64,000 nt of DNA from Taklimakanibacter deserti (GCA_003574785.1 QORU01000011.1:124001-188000); one strand, 5' to 3'; counted from the stretch's first letter, positions 15,282 through 24,144 are shown. Notes: a model not told the origin generated them from the letters alone. A program made the numbers and translations.

Positions 15282-17196
15282 GCTGGATCTCTCCCGGTTC
15301 TTCTGATTTCTTTTCCGCCAGGCGCAGAAGCTCGAAGACCATGACCTTGCTGGTCCGTCCCTTGATGGGCGCAGCGCCATGCGACCTCGTCACGATCGCC
15401 GGTCCAGCGAGCTTGCGGGTGTCCTCGCTGATCAGGATCTCGGCATTGAGTTCCTTGCCCAGCGCCTCGAGGCGGCTCGCGACATTCACCACATCGCCGA
15501 TGGCCGTATAGCTCAGGCGCTCGGACGACCCGATATTGCCGACAAGCGCGATGCCGCTATTGATGCCGATGCGAACGAATTGCCCGTCCTTCCGCCCATC
15601 CGGGCGTGCCACCCATTGCATCGCCTGACGTATCGTCTCAGCCGCGCGGCAGGCGCTGAAGGCGTGATTTTCATTGGCCGCCGGCGCGTTCCAGATGCCC
15701 ATGATGCAATCGCCGATGAACTTGTCGACGATGCCGCCTTCCTCATGAATGGCCTTGGTCGCCAGAGTGAGGAATTCGGTCAGGAAGGGCGCGACATCGG
15801 GGCCATGATCCTCGGTGAGCTGGGTGAAGCCCGGGAGATCGGCGAACATCACTGTGATCTCGCGCAACTCCCCGCCGGGCTTGGGCTCAACTCCTTGCTG
15901 GATGAGGCTGCGCACGATGTCGGCGGGGACATAGAGGCCGAAGGCTTTGAGACTTCCGGCCATGCGGTGAAGCGCGCCGGACAGGCTGTCGAGCTCGAAC
16001 AGCCGCGTCGCGATGTGCCTGACATTGGCGAGCGCGAAGCTTTCGACATGCCTGATCTCACCGGCCACTTGCTGGATCGGCCTGACGAAGGAGTAATGCG
16101 CGAACAAGGCCGCAAGGCCGGCCGTCAGCAGGGCGAACAGCACCAGCGTTGACAGGAGGCGGCGCGTATTCCGGTCGATCTCCTCGGTGAAAGCGGAGCG
16201 CGGTATGGCCGTGACCAGCGCCCAGCCATTGAAATCCAGGGTGGTCCTGGTCACATAGAAGACCGTTCCGTCATTCGTCGTGACCATGCCCTCCGGCGCT
16301 TTGCCGGTATTTGCACGATTGAGGGCATTGACGATCTGAGCGCTGTCGCCGGCTTCGAGCAAGGACGCCGATCTCATATCCGCAAGCGATGAGGCGACGA
16401 CCGTGCCGCTGTCGCTGACGATGACCGCGGCCCCTTTCTGCGCCACATCCAGCCGCGCCAGGAAATCAGCCAAACGGCGCAGATTGAGCGAAACCATGAT
16501 CACGCCCTGGAAGCGGTTGTGCAGATCGAAGCGCGTCGCCGCCACCGCCGCCGGCTCGAAGCCGCTCGGCAAAAGGTCAACCATGGTCCAGACCAGCCCC
16601 TCCCCACCCATGGCGCCACGATACCATTTACTACCCGGCGTCACATAGGCCGATTCGCCCTTGCTGCGCTCTTCGAAAAATATGTCGCCGGGGATGGGCC
16701 TGTATCGGTCCCGGCGCAGGCTGCGCGCGCCATTCGCCAGTGGAGCGCCGATCTCGACCATCTCGATCCGGTCGTCGCCCAGTATGTGCGAGCCGAAGAA
16801 ACGGCCGTCCGGAAAGCCGAAGCCGATCCAGGACACGGAAGGCAGCGAGCGTAGGACCGACAGGAAGACGAATTCGCGCTTGGCCTCGTCGTCGGCCTTG
16901 ATCGCGCCCTGGAAGAGGATGGAGCGGATGACTTCGACCGCCCCTTCGGAGGCGCGGAATGTCGCTTCGAGCTCCTTCTTCACGGCGCCCGCGGTCTGGA
17001 CATTGATCGAGCCGACGACGGTTTCGACATTGCGGTTGGCGGTGCGCATCCATGAGAAATGCACGATGAGCGCGGTCGCAAGCACCGCGATCAGCACCAG
17101 CCCGGTCAGGGCGGTGCCGATCCGCACCTTGAGGCGCGGACTGGCGTCAGTTCTCGTCGCCGGTGATGAGGCGGGCGCCGCGCTCGAAAGAGACAT
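15265..17196 (-). CDS. Membrane adenylate/guanylate cyclase with Cache-like sensor and HAMP
   Basis: The roughly 643-residue protein has a TM helix (ALTGLVLIAVLATALIVHF), a periplasmic region of about 270 residues with Cache-like features, a second TM helix (LLSTLVLFALLTAGLAALFA), a HAMP-like linker and a class III cyclase domain. Catalytic residues are intact: metal Asp in MFADLPGFT, the adenine-recognising Lys and second metal Asp in DKFIGDCIMGIW, and TAIGDVVNVASRLEAL with transition-state Asn and Arg. It should make cAMP in response to a periplasmic signal. ATG 17196 lies inside the end of the NADH dehydrogenase gene (50-nt overlap); a TTG at 17223 is also in frame. Overlap on both sides ties it to this operon. 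Confidence 0.88.
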   Translation of the reverse strand: MSLSSAAPASSPATRTDASPRLKVRIGTALTGLVLIAVLATALIVHFSWMRTANRNVETVVGSINVQTAGAVKKELEATFRASEGAVEVIRSILFQGAIKADDEAKREFVFLSVLRSLPSVSWIGFGFPDGRFFGSHILGDDRIEMVEIGAPLANGARSLRRDRYRPIPGDIFFEERSKGESAYVTPGSKWYRGAMGGEGLVWTMVDLLPSGFEPAAVAATRFDLHNRFQGVIMVSLNLRRLADFLARLDVAQKGAAVIVSDSGTVVASSLADMRSASLLEAGDSAQIVNALNRANTGKAPEGMVTTNDGTVFYVTRTTLDFNGWALVTAIPRSAFTEEIDRNTRRLLSTLVLFALLTAGLAALFAHYSFVRPIQQVAGEIRHVESFALANVRHIATRLFELDSLSGALHRMAGSLKAFGLYVPADIVRSLIQQGVEPKPGGELREITVMFADLPGFTQLTEDHGPDVAPFLTEFLTLATKAIHEEGGIVDKFIGDCIMGIWNAPAANENHAFSACRAAETIRQAMQWVARPDGRKDGQFVRIGINSGIALVGNIGSSERLSYTAIGDVVNVASRLEALGKELNAEILISEDTRKLAGPAIVTRSHGAAPIKGRTSKVMVFELLRLAEKKSEEPGEIQHAAAG

Positions 17197-18433
17197 AGGC
17201 CACGATCCAGTCGAGGAAGACAATGAGACGATTGCGGAAGCCGATGAGGAACCAGATATGGGCGAAGCACCAGATCACCCAGGCGGGAAATCCGGACAAG
17301 GTGAAGCGGCCGAAATCCGCCACCGCCGAGCTCCGGCCGATGGTCGCGAGATTCCCGTAATTGCGGTACCTGAACTTTTCCCGCGGCTTGCCCTTGATAT
17401 CCGCCAGGATCGACGCCGCCGCAAAATACCCCATTTGCTTGGCCGCTGGTGCTATTCCGGGCGCGACGACGCCATTGCCATCGGTAACCGCCGCCGTGTC
17501 GCCAATGACGAAGATGTTGTCAAAGCCCGGCAAGCGAAGCGCGGCATCGACGATGACCCGCCCGGCTTTGTCGCATTGGGCATTGAGCCACTTGCCCGCC
17601 GGCGAGGCCATGACGCCGGCGGCCCAGATGATCGTCGCCGTTTCGATCCGGCGGCCATCCTGGAGGGTGATGCCGTCCTGGTGGCAATCGGTGACCGGTG
17701 CGTCGGTCATGACCGTCACGCCCAGCCGGCCAAGCTGCTTTGCCGCCGACAATGAAAGCTTCTCCGGAAAGGCGGGAAGGACCCTGCCACCGGCTTCGAC
17801 AAGGATGATCTTCGTCTCGGCCGGATTGATATGGCGGAAGTCGCGCAGGATGGTGCGATGCGCGAGCTCGGCGATGGCGCCCGCCATCTCGACACCGGTC
17901 GGGCCGCCGCCCACGACGACGAAGGTCTGAAGGCGCCGGCGCTCATTCTCGTCAGTCGTCGCCTCGGCCTGCTCGAAGGCGAGGAGGATGCGCCGGCGGA
18001 TCTCGGTCGCATCCTCGATCTTCTTGAGTCCGGGCGCGAATTCCTCCCACTGGTCATGGCCGAAATAGGCATGGCGCGCACCGGTCGCGACGATCAGATA
18101 GTCGAAATGTATGCGACGCGTCGACGTCACGACCTCGCCGGCCGTTTTGTCGATAGCGATGATCTTGTCCATGAAGACAGTAATGTTCTTCTGCGGCGCG
18201 ACGATGCGCCGGATCGGCGAAGCGATCTGGGCCGGCGACAGGCCGGCGGTCGCGACCTGATAGAGCAACGGCTGGAACAGATGGTAATTGCGCCGGTCGA
18301 TCAGCGTGATGTCGACGGCCGCATGGCGCAGCGCCGTGGCGGCGGAGAGCCCGCCAAAGCCCGCACCCAGGATGACGACTTGCGGGCGGGCCGGAGCTTG
18401 TCCGGCACGCTCTATTGCAGAAGGTTGGTTCAA
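17147..18433 (-). CDS. ndh: Type II NADH:quinone oxidoreductase (NDH-2)
   Basis: The 428-residue protein has two Rossmann motifs, VVILGAGFGGLSAATAL for FAD and FVVVGGGPTGVEMAGAIAEL for NADH, plus NIFVIGDTAA. The NDH-2 quinone-side segments APAAKQMGYFAAASI and FNRL-like hydrophobic C-terminal helices (AWVIWCFAHIWFLIGFRNRL) attach it to the membrane. It passes electrons from NADH to quinone without proton pumping. Translation must start at TTG 18433, since no ATG precedes the FAD motif; AGGTGA, overlapping the DoxX stop, serves as RBS. E. coli Ndh is reported to reduce Cu(II), which would make sense after bufferin genes, but that role here is inference. Confidence 0.92.
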   Translation of the reverse strand: MNQPSAIERAGQAPARPQVVILGAGFGGLSAATALRHAAVDITLIDRRNYHLFQPLLYQVATAGLSPAQIASPIRRIVAPQKNITVFMDKIIAIDKTAGEVVTSTRRIHFDYLIVATGARHAYFGHDQWEEFAPGLKKIEDATEIRRRILLAFEQAEATTDENERRRLQTFVVVGGGPTGVEMAGAIAELAHRTILRDFRHINPAETKIILVEAGGRVLPAFPEKLSLSAAKQLGRLGVTVMTDAPVTDCHQDGITLQDGRRIETATIIWAAGVMASPAGKWLNAQCDKAGRVIVDAALRLPGFDNIFVIGDTAAVTDGNGVVAPGIAPAAKQMGYFAAASILADIKGKPREKFRYRNYGNLATIGRSSAVADFGRFTLSGFPAWVIWCFAHIWFLIGFRNRLIVFLDWIVAYVSFERGARLITGDEN

Positions 18434-18436
18434 AGT

Positions 18437-18913
18437 TCACCTGTTGCCCAAAATCAGGCGTCTGCCCAGTTGGTCGAGTGACACGACGCCTGCGCCACGC
18501 GCCAGAAGGAGACCGAGCAGGCTCGCCCACAAAAGATGCTCGCCCCAATGTCCAGGATAAACGAATATCTGGATCACGGCGACTATGCCCAAAAGCGCCA
18601 GCGCCCCGAGACGGGTGAACAGACCGAGAAGGATCAGGATCGAACCGGTCAGTTCGGTGGCCGTCGCCAGGGGCGCGGCGATCTCCGGCGGCAGCAGCGG
18701 GACGCGGTATTCCATGGCGAAAAGCTGGATCGTGATCGGCCAGCTCGCCAGTTTCGATTGTGCCGAATTCCAGAATACATGGGCGACGGCGATCCGAGCG
18801 GCGAGCTGTATCACCGACAGCGGAATGGCATCGGCGGCAGCTATGGCTTTCCTGACAAGGCCTAGAGCCGAAAAGGCCTGCTTGCCAGTGGCCGGCATGG
18901 CGGGATTCATCAT
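18437..18913 (-). CDS. DoxX family membrane protein (BufD-like)
   Basis: The 158-residue protein has four predicted TM segments and the DoxX pattern: VIQLAARIAVAHVFWNSAQS near the first helix, then ATELTGSILILLGLFTRLGA and GHWGEHLLWASLLGLLLARG. DoxX proteins accompany DUF2282/DUF692/DUF2063 genes in bufferin operons, where the fourth gene is called bufD. It starts 6 bp after bufC and ends 3 bp before the NADH dehydrogenase start. It is likely an inner-membrane component, perhaps quinone-linked; its biochemical role is not established. Confidence 0.85.
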   Translation of the reverse strand: MMNPAMPATGKQAFSALGLVRKAIAAADAIPLSVIQLAARIAVAHVFWNSAQSKLASWPITIQLFAMEYRVPLLPPEIAAPLATATELTGSILILLGLFTRLGALALLGIVAVIQIFVYPGHWGEHLLWASLLGLLLARGAGVVSLDQLGRRLILGNR

Positions 18914-18919
18914 GGGGGC

Positions 18920-19672
18920 TTATCCTTTCTGTGGCTCGGCCGCATCAACTCCGGTCGCGAGCCGGTTGCGAAACAGGAAGACGATCTCGTCGGTCAGATT
19001 GAAGTGAGGGTCGCGCGCCAGGGCGCGAGCCGCCGCCTCTTCGATCGTGAGGCGGCGGGAGAGGCCACGCCAGAAGGCAAATCGGGCGGTGTTGAGCTCG
19101 AAGAACCTGATGTCATCGTCATGGCGGAGCAAGGCGATGCGGCTTATCCGGCGCGGCAAGGCCTGCCGGCGCTCGCTTTGATGGGCCCAGAGGCCGAGGA
19201 CCGGCCAGCGCGAGACGACGAAGCCGAGGCTCGGTTGGAGATCGAGCGTTGAAGCGTGAGCCAAATCCGCGAAGTCGAGAAACGGCAATTGCGCGCTGGT
19301 GAGTGCGCGATGGATCGCCCATTCAAGCGCCGCCATCTGGGCCAGGATCGGCGCATGCCGACAGGCGGGAAAGCGCGACAGGAACTGCGGGAAAGCCGAG
19401 CCATAGACGACGAGACGCGACTCGCGCGGGGGGCCACGCAGGATGAACTGATGCGCGGCATAGGCGAAGAACCGCTCATCGCCGAGCTTGGCCGTCACCG
19501 GGAAGATCGTGCGCAAATGGGCGATGAGCGACAGGAACATGTTGTTGCGGTAGATCGCGTAGCGGCGTGCCGGATCGGCATGCCCGGCCGTGAACTCGCC
19601 TTCGATATCGCTGAAGCTGCCGTCGATGAGGGCGCGCGTCATGGACACCTGGAGCTCTGCGAGATCACGCAT
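18920..19672 (-). CDS. bufC: DUF2063 partner protein of MNIO enzyme (BufC-like)
   Basis: The 250-residue protein has the DUF2063 putative DNA-binding-like N-terminal domain: RRYAIYRNNMFLSLIAHLRT, FPVTAKLGDERFFAYAAHQF, then the FPQFLSRFPACRHAPILAQM segment. In bufferin and methanobactin-like systems the equivalent protein binds the precursor peptide and forms a complex with the DUF692 (MNIO) oxidase. It overlaps bufB by 8 nt (ATGCGTGA), so the two partners are translationally coupled. The C-terminal half shows less conservation. The name follows the bufA-bufB-bufC order and family match. Confidence 0.87.
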   Translation of the reverse strand: MRDLAELQVSMTRALIDGSFSDIEGEFTAGHADPARRYAIYRNNMFLSLIAHLRTIFPVTAKLGDERFFAYAAHQFILRGPPRESRLVVYGSAFPQFLSRFPACRHAPILAQMAALEWAIHRALTSAQLPFLDFADLAHASTLDLQPSLGFVVSRWPVLGLWAHQSERRQALPRRISRIALLRHDDDIRFFELNTARFAFWRGLSRRLTIEEAAARALARDPHFNLTDEIVFLFRNRLATGVDAAEPQKG

Positions 19673-20615
19673 GGGCGAGTTCCTTTCGGCTGGGATGATG
19701 ATCGCAAACAGCCACCTTCGCCGTCCTTGACCGACTCGGCGGCAGGAAAGGCAGAACCGAGGGCTCAGGCCGCGTCACGGTTTCGGACAGGAGGTCAGCC
19801 CACATGGCTTCGCCCAGCAGCGTCTCGAGCGGCGGGATGTCGGAATCCCATTCGATGAGCGTCGGGCGGGCGCCGAATCTTTCCAGCGCGAAACGGTAGA
19901 GCGACCACACCGCGGGCGCCACTCTCGACCCGTGATTGTCGATCAGGACCGGCCCATCGGGCGTTTCGTTGGAAGCATGGCCGGCGAGGTGGATTTCCGC
20001 GATGCTCTCGCCTGGCAGGCCCGCAACATAGGCCTCCGCATCGAAGCCGAGATTTTGCGCGGAGACGAAGACATTGTTGATATCGAGCAGCAGGCCGCAG
20101 CCGGTGCGCTTGGCGATCTCGCTGAGGAATTCGGGTTCTTCCATTGTCGAACGGGCGAAGCCGATATAGAAGGACAGGTTCTCGATGAGGATGCGGCGGC
20201 CGAGCGCTTCCTGCGTCTGGTTGATATTGCGGCAGACGATGGCGAGGGCTTCCTCGTCATGCGGCAGGGGCATGAGATCGTTCAGATAGATGCCGTCGCC
20301 GACGCACCAGGCGAGATGCTCGGACACCATGGCCGGCTGGAAACGGTCGCACAGCGCCTTCAGGCGGGCGAGATGCGAAGCCTCGACGCCTTGCGCCGAG
20401 CCCAGCGACAGGCCGACGCCATGGATGGAGAGCGTGTAGTTCTTGCGCAGTTGCTCGAGCGCCGCCGTGGCGGGGCTCGCATGCATGTAATTCTCGGCAT
20501 GGACCTCAAGCCAGCCCGCCGAGGGCCGCTGCTTCAGCATTTGCGCCAGATGGGGGCCGCGCAAACCGATGCCGGCGACGGGAGGCAGGGGAGAACGGAG
20601 GGGCTTCGTCGGCAT
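19665..20615 (-). CDS. bufB: MNIO (DUF692) multinuclear iron oxidase, bufferin maturation (BufB)
   Basis: The 316-residue protein matches DUF692 TIM-barrel iron enzymes. Likely iron ligands lie in WLEVHAENYM, SIHGVGLSLGS, MVSEHLAW, ILIENLSFYIGF, LLLDINNVFVSAQNLGF, EIHLAGH, IDNHGSR and LIEWDSDIPPLE, which reproduce the conserved His/Glu/Asn/Asp pattern. MNIO enzymes modify cysteines of ribosomal precursor peptides; in bufferins this gives a copper-binding heterocycle. The frame is open to 20708, but the ATG at 20615 behind AAAGG gives the usual N-terminus. The precursor gene lies 99 bp upstream and the DUF2063 partner overlaps its end. Confidence 0.92.
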   Translation of the reverse strand: MPTKPLRSPLPPVAGIGLRGPHLAQMLKQRPSAGWLEVHAENYMHASPATAALEQLRKNYTLSIHGVGLSLGSAQGVEASHLARLKALCDRFQPAMVSEHLAWCVGDGIYLNDLMPLPHDEEALAIVCRNINQTQEALGRRILIENLSFYIGFARSTMEEPEFLSEIAKRTGCGLLLDINNVFVSAQNLGFDAEAYVAGLPGESIAEIHLAGHASNETPDGPVLIDNHGSRVAPAVWSLYRFALERFGARPTLIEWDSDIPPLETLLGEAMWADLLSETVTRPEPSVLPFLPPSRSRTAKVAVCDHHPSRKELAHA

Positions 20616-20714
20616 GTCAGTGACCTTTCGGTGGACTGGCCTGAGGCTCTGCCGGCGCGTGATCAGGAAAAGTGGAGGCCGGTTTTCCGTCAGATCACGC
20701 GCCAACAAGTGTGT

Positions 20715-20984
20715 TTAGGCCTTGGGTTCGGTGGCCCCGCCGGTCAGCTTGGCGCAGCTGCCGGCCGGCAGATAGATCCAGGCATCGCCCTGATTGTCGG
20801 CCGTCGCCGTTCCGGCGCAGGAATGCGTCGAGGTCTGGCAGTCATTCGTGCCGGCCTTCGACACGCCGTAGCATTTCTCGAACTGATAATTGGGCTGCTC
20901 GGCGGGACCGGCGAAGGCGCCGCTCGCCGCGAGCGTGGTGATGGCCGCGAGCGCCGATCCGACGAGAAGCTTGGTGTTGATCAT
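20715..20984 (-). CDS. bufA: Bufferin precursor, DUF2282 peptide with four cysteines (BufA)
   Basis: The 89-residue protein has a signal peptide (residues 1 to about 29, ending SGAFA) and a core with the family pattern [23 protein letters not shown] and [12 protein letters not shown]. These four cysteines are the ones conserved in BufA1/DUF2282 peptides, the substrate of BufB. After modification and export the peptide is known from Caulobacter work to sequester excess copper. The ATG at 20984 has GGAG 8 nt upstream; the longer frame to 21083 is intergenic. It is the first gene of a leftward operon of up to seven genes. Copper response is inferred from family. Confidence 0.9.
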   Translation of the reverse strand: MINTKLLVGSALAAITTLAASGAFAGPAEQPNYQFEKCYGVSKAGTNDCQTSTHSCAGTATADNQGDAWIYLPAGSCAKLTGGATEPKA

Positions 20985-21131
20985 TGGAGTCTCCATTGGG
21001 AATGTTGGGTTCACACGGCCTCGTTGACCGATGACCAGGAGTTTCCGCCAAACAACTGTCGAACTGAAATGCCGTATCCGCATGGTTATGATAGCGGCGC
21101 TCTATGATTGCGCCGTCCGGCGCATAAAGAA

Positions 21132-21154
21132 GCCGCTCCCTTTTGGGGAGCGGC
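21132..21154 (-). terminator. Intrinsic terminator after the patatin gene
   Basis: GCCGCTCCC and GGGAGCGGC form a perfect 9-bp stem with a 5-nt loop. On the minus strand it is followed by TTCTTTAT and lies 46 bp after the patatin stop. It also insulates the bufA promoter region (20985-21131), in which no clear promoter motif was recognised. Confidence 0.7.
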
Positions 21155-21200
21155 CGAGGGTGCAGCCAGGAGGGGGAGGCGGGGAGGCTGCTTGGGAGAT

Positions 21201-22268
21201 TCACAAATAGGTGTTGCCGATATCGACGGTCGACTGCTTGCCGATATGATCATAATTCTGGCCGAGCCAGGCCGACGCCCGCTCGCGGCCGGCGTCACGC
21301 AGGTCGGTCAGGAATTCCCAGTCGGCGTTCAGCTTGCTGGCCACGCCGAGGTCCAGCATGATGTCGTCGGCCGAGATCGCATGAATCAGCATGCGCTTGA
21401 GCTCCATCCCGCATTTCGACCCGCTGTCGATGAGTTTGGTGACGAAATCGATCGCGCGCATCTCGCGCATCAGCGACGAGTTGAAGCTGATCTCATTGAT
21501 CCGGTTCATGATCTCGGTCGCCGTGTGCGGCAGCTCGGGCCGGGCCATCGGATTGATGTGAACGATGAGGACATCGGGCGATTCGCAGCCATAGATCAGA
21601 GGAAAGATCGCCGGATTGCCCATATAGCCGCCGTCCCAATAGGCATCCTCGCCGATCTCGACGGCCCGGAACAGGAACGGCAGGCAGGCCGAAGCCATCA
21701 CCGCATCGCAAGTGATGTCGTCATTGGAGAATACCTTGACCTTGCCGGTGCGCACATTGGTGGCGCAGATATTGAGCTTGAGCTTGCAGCGCTCCGTGCG
21801 CAGCGTCTCGAAATCCATCGACTGCTCGAGCACGCGGCGCAGCGGATTGATGTTCAAGGGATTGAACTGATAGGGCGACATCAGCCGTGTCACCAGATCG
21901 AACAGGACATAGGGCGGCGAGTTCTCCAGTGAACGATTGCCGGTCAGGCGGTCGAGCAGCGTCGGCTGGATCGGCGAGAAGGCCGCGGCATGGCTCACCC
22001 GGCGCCAGAAATTGGCCAGCGCCTTCTGCGCGCCCTCGCGCCCGCCTTCGATCAGGCCGTAGGTCATCACTGCCGCATTCATGGCGCCGGCGCTGGTGGC
22101 GACCACTCCCTCGAAATCGAGCCTGGGCTCTTCGAGCAGCCGGTCGAGAACGCCCCAGGTGAAGGCGCCATGGGCGCCGCCGCCTTGCAATGCCAGGTTC
22201 AGGGTCTTGGTCCTGGACACCTTGCTCACGCTGCGTCGCGGATTCGCGGATATGGTTACCTGATCCAT
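21201..22268 (-). CDS. Patatin-like phospholipase family protein
   Basis: The 355-residue protein has the patatin oxyanion loop LALQGGGAHGAFTWGVL, the nucleophile segment VVATSAGAMNAAVM (G-x-S-x-G with the first Gly replaced by Ala) and the catalytic Asp in YWDGGYMGNPA. The fold hydrolyses acyl esters. The ATG at 22268 is behind GGAGGAAG; the frame upstream is antisense-like and is not used. It lies 13 bp after the 3-hydroxybutyrate dehydrogenase, a pairing often seen in rhizobia, which hints at lipid or polyhydroxybutyrate turnover. Substrate not established. Confidence 0.88.
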   Translation of the reverse strand: MDQVTISANPRRSVSKVSRTKTLNLALQGGGAHGAFTWGVLDRLLEEPRLDFEGVVATSAGAMNAAVMTYGLIEGGREGAQKALANFWRRVSHAAAFSPIQPTLLDRLTGNRSLENSPPYVLFDLVTRLMSPYQFNPLNINPLRRVLEQSMDFETLRTERCKLKLNICATNVRTGKVKVFSNDDITCDAVMASACLPFLFRAVEIGEDAYWDGGYMGNPAIFPLIYGCESPDVLIVHINPMARPELPHTATEIMNRINEISFNSSLMREMRAIDFVTKLIDSGSKCGMELKRMLIHAISADDIMLDLGVASKLNADWEFLTDLRDAGRERASAWLGQNYDHIGKQSTVDIGNTYL

Positions 22269-22281
22269 GGGGTCTTCCTCC

Positions 22282-23109
22282 CTAATGTGCAGTCCACCCG
22301 CCATCGACGGGGATAGCCGCACCGGTGATAGAGCTTCCGCCCTCGCTGCACAGGAACACCGTGAGCGCGCCCAACTCCTCGACCGCGGCGAAGCGCTTGT
22401 TCGGCTGGTTCTTGAGAAGCACGTCGCGGATGACGGCTTCGCGCGGGATCTTGTGCGATTTGGCCTGATCGTCGATCTGCCGCTCGACCAGCGGGGTCCA
22501 TACATAGCCGGGGCAAATGGCGTTGCTCGTCACCCCGGTCTCCGCCCCTTCGAGAGCGATCACCTTGGTGAAGCCGACGATGCCGTGCTTGGCGGCGACA
22601 TAGGCCGATTTGAAGGGCGACGCGACGAGCCCATGCGCCGATGAGATGTTCACGATGCGTCCGAACTTCCGCGCCTTCATGCCCTCGAAGGTGGCGCGCA
22701 CCAGATGGAAGGCCGAGGACAGGTTGATGGCCAGGATCTGGTCCCATTTCCCCGCCGGGAAGGACTCGACCGGTGCCACATGCTGGATGCCGGCATTGTT
22801 GACTACGATATCGACCTGGCCGAAGCGGCGCGTGGCCTGCTCGGCCATGCAGCGAATGGCCTCGGCCTGCGACATGTCGGCGTCGCTATAGGCGACGTCC
22901 ACGTCATGCGCTTCCGCCAGCGATTGGCGCTGCATCTCGATATCGTCGCGGTCGCCGAAACCATTGAGCATCACCGCGCTGCCGGCTTCCGCCAATGCCT
23001 TGGCGATCCCGAGACCAATGCCGCTGGTCGAGCCGGTGACGATCGCTGCCCGCCCCTCCAGCGGTCGCCGTGAGGATTGCATGTCCATTTTCCTGTTCAC
23101 TACAAGCAT
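22282..23109 (-). CDS. bdhA: 3-Hydroxybutyrate dehydrogenase (SDR family)
   Basis: The SDR protein has the NAD motif VTGSTSGIGLGIAKALAEAG, NNAGIQHVAP, catalytic Ser in NISSAHGLVASP, Tyr/Lys in SAYVAAKHG, and the bdh-typical NAICPGYVWTPLVE and KSHKIPREAV segments. It interconverts D-3-hydroxybutyrate and acetoacetate in polyhydroxybutyrate or ketone-body use. The start is uncertain: ATG 23109 has CGGAG at 7 nt, while ATGs at 23088 and 23082 follow AGGA and would give a more usual length. It is co-transcribed with the patatin and diverges from a LysR gene that may regulate it. Confidence 0.92.
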   Translation of the reverse strand: MLVVNRKMDMQSSRRPLEGRAAIVTGSTSGIGLGIAKALAEAGSAVMLNGFGDRDDIEMQRQSLAEAHDVDVAYSDADMSQAEAIRCMAEQATRRFGQVDIVVNNAGIQHVAPVESFPAGKWDQILAINLSSAFHLVRATFEGMKARKFGRIVNISSAHGLVASPFKSAYVAAKHGIVGFTKVIALEGAETGVTSNAICPGYVWTPLVERQIDDQAKSHKIPREAVIRDVLLKNQPNKRFAAVEELGALTVFLCSEGGSSITGAAIPVDGGWTAH

Positions 23110-23247
23110 CGAATTCTCCGACTTCAGGGGCCTGTTGTGCCGGCAAGCATGGCCAAAACGGAGCGCCGGCGGAAATGCCGAGCGGCTATTATTTCCATGT
23201 CGAGGGCGCATTGGCGGTATGGCGCAGCCGTCTTTAGGGTCGCCGCC

Positions 23248-24144
23248 ATGGACCTGCATCACATTCGATACTTTCTCGCCGTCAGCGACAGCCTGAACTT
23301 CACCCGGGCGGCCGAGGCCTGCAATGTCACCCAGCCGGCTCTAAGCCGGGCCATCCAGCAGCTCGAGGAGGAGATCGGCGGCCAGCTGTTCCGCCGCGAG
23401 CGCAATTTCACGCATCTGACCGATCTCGGCATGTTGATGCGCCCGCGCCTGCAGCAGATCCTGGACACGGTGGGCGCGGTCAAGCGCGAGGTCCGCCAGT
23501 TCCTGACGCTCGAAAACGCCCAGATCCGGCTGGGCATCATGTGCACGGTGGGACCGACCCGCTTCACCGGGCTCCTGGCCGATTTTCGCATGCGCTATCC
23601 GGGCGTTTCGCTCGAGCTCGTCGAGGGCATGCCGACGGGCCTGGCGGCCAAGCTGGAGCGCGGCGAGATCGACATCGCCGTGATGGCCTCGGCCGAGGGC
23701 TATCCCGAGCGCCTCGACCTCAAGCCCCTATACCGGGAGCGTTTCCTCCTTGCCTGCCCCACCGGCCACCGTTTCACCCGCATGAATGCCATCCGCATGC
23801 CGGAAGTCCACGGTGAGAACTATCTGCTCCGGCTCAATTGCGAGTACCAGAACAATATCGAGGATCTCATTCGTCAATCGGGAGGCGCGGTCCATGTCTG
23901 CTATCAGAGCGAGCGCGAGGACTGGATCCAGAACATGGTCGCGGGCGGGCTCGGCATCTGCTTCATCCCCGAATTCAGCGCCGTGCTGCCGGGCCTGGAG
24001 CTGCGTCCGGTGATCGAGCCCGAAGTCTGGCGCGAGATCAATCTCGTGACCATGTCCGGCCGCCGCATGTCGCCGGCCTTGATCAGTTTCATCAAGGCGG
24101 TTCGCGACTATCCCTGGCCGGCGAGCCGTTTCGACACGAACTAG
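23248..24144 (+). CDS. LysR family transcriptional regulator (paralogue 1)
   Basis: The 298-residue protein opens with the HTH MDLHHIRYFLAVSDSLNFTR and CNVTQPALSRAIQQLEEEIG, followed by a periplasmic-binding-like effector domain. The run SEREDWIQNMVAGGLGIC is identical in the LysR gene at 24799, and the whole protein is a close paralogue of it. It diverges from bdhA, so regulation of the bdhA-patatin operon is plausible. The frame upstream to 23077 is intergenic and not used. The stop is 11 bp before a GNAT gene. Confidence 0.9.
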   Translation: MDLHHIRYFLAVSDSLNFTRAAEACNVTQPALSRAIQQLEEEIGGQLFRRERNFTHLTDLGMLMRPRLQQILDTVGAVKREVRQFLTLENAQIRLGIMCTVGPTRFTGLLADFRMRYPGVSLELVEGMPTGLAAKLERGEIDIAVMASAEGYPERLDLKPLYRERFLLACPTGHRFTRMNAIRMPEVHGENYLLRLNCEYQNNIEDLIRQSGGAVHVCYQSEREDWIQNMVAGGLGICFIPEFSAVLPGLELRPVIEPEVWREINLVTMSGRRMSPALISFIKAVRDYPWPASRFDTN

